From Salinispira pacifica (lineage in GTDB: Bacteria; Spirochaetota; Spirochaetia; DSM-27196; Salinispiraceae), in the NCBI RefSeq assembly GCF_000507245.1, contig NC_023035.1, forward strand, positions 3,081,570 through 3,145,569: 64,000 nucleotides of DNA, given 5' to 3'. The notes beneath the pieces are model-generated. The model made no database searches. It was not told the origin of the DNA and was given only the letters and a program-made list of their open reading frames with translations. Within the stretch, counting starts at the first letter, position 1. Each line of letters begins with the position of its first letter. Both the position numbers and the translations under genes were made by a program. Positions 27,307 to 34,889 of this stretch are shown here, piece after piece.

Positions 27307-28212
27307 ATGCCGCAGAAAACCGAAGTGCTGAAAAACAGAATGGAGCAGCTGGCCCGGTCCCTGCAGAACAACAGCGATGTCCTGGGACTTCTGGGACTGG
27401 GCTCGGTAGGCGGGGAAATCGAAAGGCTGGATGATTTTTCCGACCTGGATTTTTTTCTCATCGTGAAGGAAGGCAAAAAGGCAGACTTTCTCAAAGATAC
27501 CCGCTGGCTGAGCCTGGATGGCGCCCGGGTAACCTGGATATTTCAGAACACCCCTGACGGGTTTAAACTGTTTTATGAAGACGGGGTGTATGCGGAAAAC
27601 GCAGTGTTCACATCTGACGAATTGAAAGAGGCTGAATATGCCCCCGGCCGCTGGTGGTTCCGCAGAGAGGAGCTGGATGAGGCTCTGAAAAATCCCTCAG
27701 CCCGAGTCCGTGACCCATCCCGTAACCATGCAGATCCGAACGATGCAGATCCGCATGATGCAACACGAAGCACTGCAGACCCGGAAGAAGGAGCTGAAAA
27801 ACGGGGCGGCAGCCCGGGCGTTCAGGTTCCTTCCAGAGACAGCTCCTGGCTTCTGGGAGAGATACTCAGCTGTATCTATGTGGGAATGTGCAGATTTCAA
27901 CGGGGGGAGAAGCTTTCAGCCTGGAGATTCATCAGCGGTCATGCGTACTCCATGTTTCTGGAGCTTCTGGAAATGACCGCATCGGAGCGGGGTGTGGAGG
28001 TTTCGCCTGAGGCCGCGGTTCGGGATCCGTACTCCATCGAGAGGAGAATTGAACTCCGCCAGCCGGAAATCGAGGACTGCAGCTCATCCATCCTGCTGGG
28101 ATACGACAGCATACCCGAATCCGCCGCCAATTTCCTGGATATCCTGGAGGATCAGTTCACCGTCCCCCGCGTACCTGCTGATCAGATCCGCGGGCTGTCC
28201 AGACTCTTCTGA
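27307..28212 (+). CDS. Nucleotidyltransferase-fold protein with low-complexity insert
   Basis: A 301-residue protein. The N-terminus shows the minimal nucleotidyltransferase pattern: GLGSVGGEIE followed by DDFSDLDFFLIV, a DxD metal-binding strand. A helical C-terminal region of about 130 residues follows, as in antibiotic-type or DUF4037-like nucleotidyltransferases. Between them (about 135-170) is an insert rich in Asp, Asn, Ala and Pro, encoded by imperfect 15-bp repeats. Substrate unknown. AAGGAAA precedes the ATG. The final 31 nt overlap the convergent gamma-carbonic anhydrase gene. Confidence 0.75.
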   Translation: MPQKTEVLKNRMEQLARSLQNNSDVLGLLGLGSVGGEIERLDDFSDLDFFLIVKEGKKADFLKDTRWLSLDGARVTWIFQNTPDGFKLFYEDGVYAENAVFTSDELKEAEYAPGRWWFRREELDEALKNPSARVRDPSRNHADPNDADPHDATRSTADPEEGAEKRGGSPGVQVPSRDSSWLLGEILSCIYVGMCRFQRGEKLSAWRFISGHAYSMFLELLEMTASERGVEVSPEAAVRDPYSIERRIELRQPEIEDCSSSILLGYDSIPESAANFLDILEDQFTVPRVPADQIRGLSRLF

Positions 28213-28724
28213 GCATAGGCAAAATAGCGATCGGCGCTGGCGGGCAGATCCTTTATCTCATCGGGTGTCAGGTCCCGAACCACCTTCGCCGGAATCCCGG
28301 CAACGAGAGTGCCTGAAGGAACACGAAACCCCGGCTTTACCACCGCTCCTGCGGCAACGAAGGCGTTTTCCTCCACCACCGCATGGTCCAGAACCACTGC
28401 GCCGATCCCGATAAGGGAGTAATCGTGCACCGTGCATCCGTGAAGGGTTACCTGATGTCCCACCGTGACCCCGTTTCCGATATTCAGGGGAGCGGTATCG
28501 TGGGTAACATGGAGCATACAGTTATCCTGGACATTGGTACGGGTACCGATGCGGATGTAGTGAACATCCCCCCGGATCACCGTGTTGTACCAGATACCCG
28601 AATCTTCACCGATCTCCACATCACCGATAATTCTCACACCGTCTGCAATAAAAACATTCTCTGCAATGTTCGGAATTGTATCGCCGTAGCTGTATATGCT
28701 GTAATTTTCTGATAAGGTTCTCAT
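28182..28724 (-). CDS. Gamma-carbonic anhydrase family (left-handed beta-helix) protein, copy 1
   Basis: A 180-residue hexapeptide-repeat protein. The three zinc histidines of the family are present in MLHVTH, VGHQV and TLHGC. RGDVHYIRIGTRTNVQDN is the conserved trimer-interface block. Many family members (YrdA, PaaY, CaiE types) have weak or no carbonic anhydrase activity, so hydration of CO2 is a family-based guess. It ends 31 nt inside the convergent nucleotidyltransferase gene. Its promoter -10 box lies only 8 nt before the ATG. Confidence 0.87.
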   Translation of the reverse strand: MRTLSENYSIYSYGDTIPNIAENVFIADGVRIIGDVEIGEDSGIWYNTVIRGDVHYIRIGTRTNVQDNCMLHVTHDTAPLNIGNGVTVGHQVTLHGCTVHDYSLIGIGAVVLDHAVVEENAFVAAGAVVKPGFRVPSGTLVAGIPAKVVRDLTPDEIKDLPASADRYFAYAQKSLDSPRI

Positions 28725-28732
28725 TTTCCGTG

Positions 28733-28761
28733 AGTATATGACTTTGCCGCATGAAGGGCAA
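28733..28761 (-). promoter_or_regulatory. Promoter close to the gamma-CA copy 1 start codon
   Basis: On the minus strand TTGCCC (28756-28761), 17 bp, TATACT (28733-28738), then 8 nt to the ATG at 28724. The predicted leader is 0-2 nt. Confidence 0.6.
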
Positions 28762-28817
28762 ACTCAATACGGCTCGTATCACGGTGAACAACCCAAATAG
28801 ATATAGAGGAAAAAATT

Positions 28818-29303
28818 ATGCTCGACATTCTGTACTACGCTCTGGCCCTTTTCGTATTAATCAGCGGAGGGTATACCCTGAGCCGCATTTTGATCAGACT
28901 GTTCAAGGTTGGAAGAATCCAACGAAAAATTATGCAGAATAAAATTCACAGCAGAATTATTTCGCCTGCAGAACAGGAATCGTTCCGCACAATCTATAAA
29001 AAGGAAATTCCGGGTTTGAAAGAGCTGAAAGTGTACACAGTAACCGGCCCCCTGGACTGCACAGGGTTCAGCAGCCAGGGTCGGGAGCATTTCTACTTCT
29101 TTGCAGGAGGAGTCCGGCTGCATCAGGGGGCCACAACACTGGTGATGGATGGCATGAAGCTTCTTGAAACCATAGCCTCCCGGAACCCCGACCTGCCCGC
29201 CTCCCCTGACAATTTTGAAATCGTATTCCCGGACAACAACACTTCCAAACCGGGCTATCTTCTCAAAGCCAATTCGTTACAGCTTGCCCATTGCATTTCC
29301 TGA
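28818..29303 (+). CDS. Hypothetical protein with one N-terminal membrane helix
   Basis: A 161-residue protein. Residues 4-22 form a hydrophobic helix followed by a basic stretch (RLFKVGRIQRKIMQNK), so the rest is probably cytoplasmic by the positive-inside rule. The remaining 120 residues are globular with no motif that I recognise. GAGGAAA precedes the ATG. It stands alone between divergent and convergent neighbours. Confidence 0.65.
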   Translation: MLDILYYALALFVLISGGYTLSRILIRLFKVGRIQRKIMQNKIHSRIISPAEQESFRTIYKKEIPGLKELKVYTVTGPLDCTGFSSQGREHFYFFAGGVRLHQGATTLVMDGMKLLETIASRNPDLPASPDNFEIVFPDNNTSKPGYLLKANSLQLAHCIS

Positions 29304-29374
29304 TCCAACCAGGATTCGGTTCCTGCATGCCGACACCCGGGAATTGCCCTGAGAACTGCCCGGGGATCTGGTGA

Positions 29375-30190
29375 TCAGCTCTTCAGAAATTTATCGATCC
29401 TGGAATCCATACAGGCGCTGACATCCGTGGTGACAAAGCGGCCGTTGTAATACATGGAAAACAGTGTTGCAGGTGAGCAGGCGTCCCGCGCCTGTTCACG
29501 GCTTTCAATTCTGGTGATATGCAGGGGGATTCCCCGTTTTTCCGCACTCTCTTTCAGAGAACGGGTTACGTGATAATCCGTGAACACGCATCGATGTGAA
29601 TAGAGTACGGAGATCCCGTCTTCCCCGGGGACCTTGCCGGTCTTCACCGAGTCCCGGAAAACCGGCGATACGGGCATGGTGACAGGAGAGGTGTTTCCGC
29701 CACCTGGTTCGTTCGCAGTTTCGGCCGCTGGTTCGGCCGCTGACAGGACAAGCAGCTCGAAGCCGTCCTCTGTGGAATCGGCAACGGTAAAGCCCTGGCG
29801 TTTCAGCCACGCACCGTCGCTCATGAAATGGAATTTCTTCTTCCCGGTTATGGCGGCAAGCCCGGCTTTACCCTGCTTTCGGGCATCTTCAAGGGCCGAT
29901 GCCAGCAAAGCTTTTCCGTGTCCGCTTTGCTTGAATCGCCCGGAAACCCAGAAACAGCCCAGTATCAGATACCCCGGGGCATCCACCGGAACCCAGGCAT
30001 GCTCGGCAGGGCCGTACTCGATAAATACTTTCGCCCGCTCATCCAGCTTGCGAAATACGTACCCTTCATCGAATCGCTCCCCAAGCCAGGCTTTTTTCAT
30101 TTCGTAGCTCTCCCGGCTTTTTTTGTCGGATATCCCGCAGCAGATGTGTTCGCCGGCCAGATTGTGTTTGTCCAGGGTGATGTAACTCAT
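29375..30190 (-). CDS. GNAT acetyltransferase with C-terminal YoaP-like domain
   Basis: A 271-residue protein. The N-terminal GNAT domain (about 1-150) has GCFWVSGRFKQSGHGKALL as its acetyl-CoA loop. The C-terminal part (about 180-271) resembles the YoaP domain found fused to GNATs, with VLYSHRCVFTDYHV, a thioredoxin-like strand with a single cysteine. The substrate is unknown. It follows the AraC-type regulator by 12 nt on the same strand with GGGGAGAG ahead of the ATG, so the regulator probably controls it as an operon. Confidence 0.82.
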   Translation of the reverse strand: MSYITLDKHNLAGEHICCGISDKKSRESYEMKKAWLGERFDEGYVFRKLDERAKVFIEYGPAEHAWVPVDAPGYLILGCFWVSGRFKQSGHGKALLASALEDARKQGKAGLAAITGKKKFHFMSDGAWLKRQGFTVADSTEDGFELLVLSAAEPAAETANEPGGGNTSPVTMPVSPVFRDSVKTGKVPGEDGISVLYSHRCVFTDYHVTRSLKESAEKRGIPLHITRIESREQARDACSPATLFSMYYNGRFVTTDVSACMDSRIDKFLKS

Positions 30191-30202
30191 TCAACTCTCC
30201 CC

Positions 30203-31135
30203 CTATTTCAGTTTTTGAACAGGAACGCAGATATCCACTCTTGTCACGCCGCGGTTTCGATCATGGCAGTCCGGCGCATAGCGTTCGTATGCGAATCCGT
30301 CCCGGGGTTCCAGTCCGCGGCTCGGCAGGATATTCCGGTACAGGTCGCTCCATGCCCCTCCGTACTCCCGGTTTCCCGGTTCGTAGCGGGCTTGAATGTA
30401 CAGACCTTCCTCCAGCCGGATGACATCCGGATTTGCCACAGCGTCCTCCGGTTCGTCCGCTTCGAATCCCATGGAAACCCTGAGCTGCTGATCAGGGGTA
30501 ATACCCAGCGGATTGTGGTAGATCACGTAGATCCGTTTCTTTTCCGGGGATATCAGCCCGTAGCGACGGCTCATATCCGAATACAAGTCCCGGAAAAAGC
30601 CCGGATCACCCGCAAAGGCTCCCTGCCTCCGGACATAGGCGATGTTTCGCGCCGGCTCTTCCTTCAGATCCACCCCCAGGGGCGTTATTAGCCATTTCCC
30701 GTTCATGCTATTGGAAAAATTGTAGCCTGATCCGCCGGTGTGGGCATGATCAATCTTGCGCATTTTCCCGAAATCCTGTCCTTTCTGCTTTTTTCGTCTC
30801 CAGATGGAAGGGCTGAGTCCCAGTTGTTTTTTGAATGCCCGGGAAAAGGTAGCGGCATCGTTGAAGCCGCAGCTGTATGCCGCTTCTGTTACGGAGATGG
30901 AGGTGGTAAGAAGGCGGGCAGCAGCCCGTTCGATTCTCAACCGGATAACGCAGGCATAGAGGGATTCGCCGGTTACAGCCTGGAAGATCCGGTGAAAATG
31001 GTATGGGGATATTCCCGCAAAGGAGGCAATTTCATGGATGCTCAGGTCGGAGTGAAAGTGATCCTCAATATAATCCAGAGACCGGTTCACTTTTGAAATG
31101 TAGTAGTCGGCAGTCTGTCTCTCTCTGTCCAACAC
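30203..31135 (-). CDS. AraC-family regulator with GyrI-like ligand domain
   Basis: A 310-residue protein. Two helix-turn-helix units fill residues 12-110 (SIHEIASFAGISPYHFHRIF, then SVTEAAYSCGFNDAATFSRAF). The C-terminal half is a GyrI/SOUL-like effector domain (about 150-310) of the kind found in Rob and multidrug sensors. N-terminal DNA binding with C-terminal sensing is the Rob-like order. It probably responds to a small hydrophobic compound and controls the adjacent GNAT gene. The start is read as GTG at 31135; no good ribosome site is visible and an earlier non-ATG start is possible. Confidence 0.85.
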   Translation of the reverse strand: MLDRERQTADYYISKVNRSLDYIEDHFHSDLSIHEIASFAGISPYHFHRIFQAVTGESLYACVIRLRIERAAARLLTTSISVTEAAYSCGFNDAATFSRAFKKQLGLSPSIWRRKKQKGQDFGKMRKIDHAHTGGSGYNFSNSMNGKWLITPLGVDLKEEPARNIAYVRRQGAFAGDPGFFRDLYSDMSRRYGLISPEKKRIYVIYHNPLGITPDQQLRVSMGFEADEPEDAVANPDVIRLEEGLYIQARYEPGNREYGGAWSDLYRNILPSRGLEPRDGFAYERYAPDCHDRNRGVTRVDICVPVQKLK

Positions 31136-31260
31136 AGGGCACCCATGAGCAACGTCAAAATCAATTCCCCTGAATTATATCGTTGTTTTTTAGTCCAGTG
31201 AACAGCCCCGGCCGGGGTTGAGAGATATGATCAGGGGTGAAAAACCACAGCAAAAACCTG

Positions 31261-31290
31261 TTGTGGCCGATCCCCTTCCCGCCCTATACT
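31261..31290 (+). promoter_or_regulatory. Promoter abutting fabH (leaderless type)
   Basis: TTGTGG (31261-31266), an 18-bp spacer and TATACT (31285-31290). Six nucleotides separate the -10 box from the fabH ATG at 31297, and no ribosome site is present. Confidence 0.6.
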
Positions 31291-31296
31291 TGGGTC

Positions 31297-32280
31297 ATGA
31301 CTATCGGAATCAGTGAACTCAGCTCATATGTACCACCCCGGATTCTGAGCAATGAAGAGCTCAGTAAACAAGTCGATACCAGCGACGAATGGATACAGTC
31401 CCATACAGGCATCAGGGAACGGCGTATCTCCGATGACGGAACCTTCGCATCGGACCTGGCGATTGTTGCGGGAAGTGAAGTCTTAAAGCGCCGCGGTCTT
31501 GATCCCGGAGATGTGGACCTGGTGCTGGTTGCCACATCCTCTCCGGACTACAATCCCTTTCCTTCCACCGCCTCTCTGGTCCAGGAGGGACTGGGCTGTA
31601 AGAATGCAGGGGCATTTGATCTTCAGGCCGGATGCAGCGGTTTTGTATATGGTCTGGAATCGGCAAAGGGCATGGTGGCCGGAGGAAGCATGAAGCGGAT
31701 CCTGGTGATCGGCAGCGAAGTGCTGAGCAAAATCACCAACTGGAAGGACCGAAACACCTGTGTGCTCTTCGGAGACGGCGCAGGAGCCGCCCTGGTGGAA
31801 GATACCGGCCCTGAAGGACATGTTATTCTGGATTCCTGGCTGAAATCCAAGGGCTCGGACGCCGGTGCCCTGACTCGGGAGGCGGGAGGAACCAGAGTTC
31901 CCGGAGCCCCCGAATCACCTGACCCCCGGAAGTTTACCATCAGCATGAACGGAAAAAAGGTGTATCTCTTTGCAGTTGACGCCATCGTCCGAACAATCAA
32001 GGCACTGTGTGAACGAAACGGCAATGCTCCCGAGGAACTGGACTGGATCGTGCCCCACCAGGCAAATGCAAGAATCATCGAAGCTGCGGCAGCCAGGCTG
32101 AAACTGCCCATAGAAAAGTTTTTCATGAACCTGGACCGCTTCGCCAATACATCGGCGGCGTCCATTCCCATTGCCCTGGAAGAGATGCGGGAACGGTCTC
32201 TGCTCTCCCCCGGGCAGACGCTTCTCACCGTCGGCTTCGGTGCAGGCTTGAGTTACGGTGGAAACCTCATCCGCTGGTAA
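31297..32280 (+). CDS. fabH: Beta-ketoacyl-ACP synthase III
   Basis: About 327 residues, normal for FabH, which condenses acetyl-CoA with malonyl-ACP to start fatty-acid synthesis. The Cys-His-Asn triad is visible: QAGCSGFVYG, VPHQANARII and FANTSAASIP. The ACP-binding and GFGAGLSYG C-terminal blocks are intact. I start at the ATG at 31297 (MTIGISELSSYVPPR), which matches the family; 20 open codons upstream do not and contain the promoter. It is not in a fab cluster here; fabF is 6 kb away on the same strand. Confidence 0.95.
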   Translation: MTIGISELSSYVPPRILSNEELSKQVDTSDEWIQSHTGIRERRISDDGTFASDLAIVAGSEVLKRRGLDPGDVDLVLVATSSPDYNPFPSTASLVQEGLGCKNAGAFDLQAGCSGFVYGLESAKGMVAGGSMKRILVIGSEVLSKITNWKDRNTCVLFGDGAGAALVEDTGPEGHVILDSWLKSKGSDAGALTREAGGTRVPGAPESPDPRKFTISMNGKKVYLFAVDAIVRTIKALCERNGNAPEELDWIVPHQANARIIEAAAARLKLPIEKFFMNLDRFANTSAASIPIALEEMRERSLLSPGQTLLTVGFGAGLSYGGNLIRW

Positions 32281-32355
32281 TTGCACCGGTTCATCCATAG
32301 GTAAATCGAACCGAATATTACCGTATGTTAATCCTGTGTGTGGTGCGGGGGCATG

Positions 32356-32877
32356 CTACCCCACCGGTTCGCAGCCTTCCTGGTGATCCCGGGCCATGTC
32401 CACATACGCCCGGGCGTTCGCCTGTATTTTCACCAGCATCTGATCATCCACCTCTTTCACGGCCTTCGCCGGACTTCCCACTATAAGAGAGCGGGGAGGG
32501 AACTTTTTTCCTTCGGTGACCAGTGCGCCGGCGCCCACCACCGAGCCCTCACCCACTTCAGCTCCGTTGAGCACAATTGCACCCATGCCGATGAGGCAGT
32601 CGTTCCCGATGCGGCAGCCGTGGAGAATCGCAGAATGGCCAATGGTGACTCCGCTTCCCACTTCCAGGGGCAAGTCGGTATCTACATGAAGAACCGCATT
32701 GTCCTGTACGTTGGTACGGTCGCCTACCCGGATCGGGGCCATATCCCCCCGGAGGCTGGCCGAGTACCACACACCTGTATCCTTTCCCAGGATTACATCC
32801 CCCACCACTTCTACATTCCATGCAATAAACCGGCTTTCTTTTGTATCGGGGCTGACGCCTTTTAAACTGTGTATCAT
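32356..32877 (-). CDS. Gamma-carbonic anhydrase family protein, copy 2
   Basis: A 173-residue left-handed beta-helix protein. The histidines are in AVLHVDTD, IGHSA and ILHGC; RGDMAPIRVGDRTNVQDN is the conserved block. It is a clear paralogue of the 28.2-28.7 kb protein, differing in the loop after the first zinc histidine (VDTD versus VTHD). The start has TGGAG upstream, unlike copy 1. It is convergent with fabH. An acyltransferase or a non-catalytic role is as possible as carbonic anhydrase. Confidence 0.87.
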   Translation of the reverse strand: MIHSLKGVSPDTKESRFIAWNVEVVGDVILGKDTGVWYSASLRGDMAPIRVGDRTNVQDNAVLHVDTDLPLEVGSGVTIGHSAILHGCRIGNDCLIGMGAIVLNGAEVGEGSVVGAGALVTEGKKFPPRSLIVGSPAKAVKEVDDQMLVKIQANARAYVDMARDHQEGCEPVG

Positions 32878-32932
32878 TTCAACTCCATTGTTCGTTTAGT
32901 TATTTTTTTCAGCTGTATTTTAAGGCATTATA

Positions 32933-33065
32933 CAGTGCACCAAAGCTTGTGAAAAATATATACACCAAAAATTTCCACGGTACCGATGGTGCCGGTTTTT
33001 TTTCAGGCACTACATATGCTGGTTTTTAACGGAAAAAACAGTGATTCACAAGCTTCCGTGCACAG
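32933..33065. mobile_element. MITE-like inverted-repeat element, copy 1
   Basis: Left arm 32933-32953 and right arm 33045-33065 are near-perfect inverted repeats: GTGCACCAAAGCTTGTGAA against GTGCACGGAAGCTTGTGAA. About 90 bp of interior lie between them, with no open frame. Imperfect 10-bp direct repeats flank it (TAAGGCATTA 32921-32930, TAAAGCATTA 33067-33076), which would fit a target-site duplication. Two related copies occur at 39.3 and 48.1 kb. Confidence 0.75.
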
Positions 33066-33122
33066 CTAAAGCATTAAACTCTGACTGCAGAGAATGCAGC
33101 AGAATTACCCCTGGGCTGGGCT

Positions 33123-34022
33123 TTATTCCAGCGATTCCAATGCCCGTTCCACGTAATCCTGATTTATTGAATCGGGGAAATCCCTCAGCCGCAGAAAATA
33201 CCGCCGGGCTGATTCGCTGTCTCCCAGAGTATAATAGACCCGGGCAATATTGTTTATGACGATGTAATCCTCCGGCGAAAGTGTTTCGGCTTCAAGGAGA
33301 TAGGGAAGCGCTGCTTCCAGCTCGTTTTTCACCAGGTGGGACAGCGCCATATTATTGTACGCATAGGGATGCCCGGGAAATTCCTTCATTTGGGTCTCAG
33401 CGGCGGATCGTATTGCATCTATGGCAGTATCTCCCCCGTCATTAAACCAGTGACTATAGTAATCCTGTATATTGCCGATGAAAAACGCCTTTCCGTCTTC
33501 CAGCGCCTCATAATCAGACCAGAACCATTGATTGGCAATATCAGAGGATACTTCTATGGCATGTTGAAGCGCTCGGCTTTCTGCCTGATAATCACCCAGA
33601 TCTTCCAGGGTCTTAATCTTCCCGAAGTGGATGTCCAGGCGGTCTGGATACAGTTCCAGGGCACGGTTTAAATAGGATATTCCCCGCCCGACCATTTCAG
33701 GGTCGTACTCAGTCTGCTCATACATGTATCCGATAACATCTCCCGTATCGGGATCGCTAATCGCCATGGAGCTTCCGGCCGGCTGATCATCCCGCTTCTC
33801 CATAACCATGCCGCTTGTGCGCCCCATGTTCAGGTAATAGTTGAACCAGGCGATGAGCATTTCCGGGTCATCGGGATTCCGGGATTCCCAATCGTGTAAA
33901 TGAAGCTCAAGCTCTTCAAACGACTGATTATCCAGGAGTTTCAGATAATGAGATTTGTCGTCGGCATGAAGGGATGAGACCAGACAAAGCAGCGCCACAC
34001 AGCACAGGGGGACATGTTTCAT
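33123..34022 (-). CDS. Secreted TPR-type protein
   Basis: A 299-residue protein. A signal peptide is likely (MKHVPLCCVALLCLVSSLHA|DD, cleavage near residue 21). The mature protein has TPR-like helical repeats, clearest in the C-terminal 120 residues (YAYNNMALSHLVKNELEAALPYLLEAE and IARVYYTLGDSESARRYFLRL). It is probably periplasmic with a scaffolding role. GGAGATG precedes the ATG. Element copy 1 lies just downstream of its stop. Confidence 0.75.
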   Translation of the reverse strand: MKHVPLCCVALLCLVSSLHADDKSHYLKLLDNQSFEELELHLHDWESRNPDDPEMLIAWFNYYLNMGRTSGMVMEKRDDQPAGSSMAISDPDTGDVIGYMYEQTEYDPEMVGRGISYLNRALELYPDRLDIHFGKIKTLEDLGDYQAESRALQHAIEVSSDIANQWFWSDYEALEDGKAFFIGNIQDYYSHWFNDGGDTAIDAIRSAAETQMKEFPGHPYAYNNMALSHLVKNELEAALPYLLEAETLSPEDYIVINNIARVYYTLGDSESARRYFLRLRDFPDSINQDYVERALESLE

Positions 34023-34130
34023 AGCATCTCCTGATCAATGGTATCACCAGGGGGCGGGCAAACTCAATCGGAAACTTGCCGGTTTTGCTCAACGCCCCGG
34101 CAGGTGTTGCTGTGCACGGCTCGAAGATGC

Positions 34131-34838
34131 TCAATCGCCATGCCGTTCCGGAACAATCCGCCGGTTGATAAATATAATCACCCAGGCGGCAAGCACAAAT
34201 ATCCCCACTACAGAGATGATCTGTGCAAGGTATGCGGCGGGAGGCTGAGTGAAGTCCAGGAAAAAGTAGCGGAAGTTCCCTCCGGCAGCCCCTTCCAGGC
34301 TGGCGAACAGGGCGTAGCCAACAGGGTAGATCAGCCATACACCCAGCTGATGCCAATGATGGGAACCCCTGGGTCGGTTTACCAGCCAATCCAGGAAAAA
34401 GAGCAGGGGCGTAATGCTGTGATTCAGATGAATCACCAGAAAATCATACCCGCTGCTTTCCACAGAAGGCGCGAGCATGGTGTTGAACACCAGCCCGGTT
34501 ATCAAAATATAGAGAAGAACTCCACCGTGGAGTCCCGAAGGGAGCAAAGAAGCGGATCCGCCATCCGGGTCCCCTTCATCGGATGCTGCTGCCCGAAGTG
34601 CACCCGACGAGGATCCCCGTAATCCCGCAGATGCTTTGCGTCGGCGATGGAGCAACAGTGCGGTTTCCAACAGCAGATACACCAAAACCATAATATTACT
34701 CTGCACGGTAAAATATCCGAACACGTCGGCACCGCCGGAAAATGCATGGGAGAGTATCAGCCGGGAGAAGGTACCCAGGGCTGCGGAAATGAGGGCGGCG
34801 GCCCGGATTATCAGGCCTGCAGAACGGAGATTTTTCAG
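34131..34838 (-). CDS. Pr6Pr-family membrane protein, start codon uncertain
   Basis: Seven or so membrane segments and the block YFTVQSNIMVLVYLL identify the Pr6Pr (FAR-17a/AIG1-like) family, whose function is not established. The first conventional start is GTG at 34724, but that would cut off the first helix. The frame stays open upstream to the lldP stop, and reads SAGLIIRAAALISAALGTFS, the expected first helix. No ATG, GTG or TTG occurs there. A CTG at 34836-34838, eight nt after a purine run AAGGGGGG, is the best candidate. The frame is the same as that of lldP, directly after its TGA. Hydrophilic Gly/Ser-rich loop at residues 35-65 of the short form. Confidence 0.65.
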   Translation of the reverse strand: MKNLRSAGLIIRAAALISAALGTFSRLILSHAFSGGADVFGYFTVQSNIMVLVYLLLETALLLHRRRKASAGLRGSSSGALRAAASDEGDPDGGSASLLPSGLHGGVLLYILITGLVFNTMLAPSVESSGYDFLVIHLNHSITPLLFFLDWLVNRPRGSHHWHQLGVWLIYPVGYALFASLEGAAGGNFRYFFLDFTQPPAAYLAQIISVVGIFVLAAWVIIFINRRIVPERHGD

Positions 34839-34889
34839 TATTCCTTCCCCCCTTCGGTGGGCTGCTTCAGCATGCTGCAGCGGGGCCGC

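Noticed and set aside
32933-33065. Rex or other repressor operator in the TTGTGAA/TTCACAA arms of the repeat element
   Set aside because: The half-sites are about 90 bp apart, far more than the few bases of a Rex site, and the same arms recur with different neighbours, which fits an element end better.
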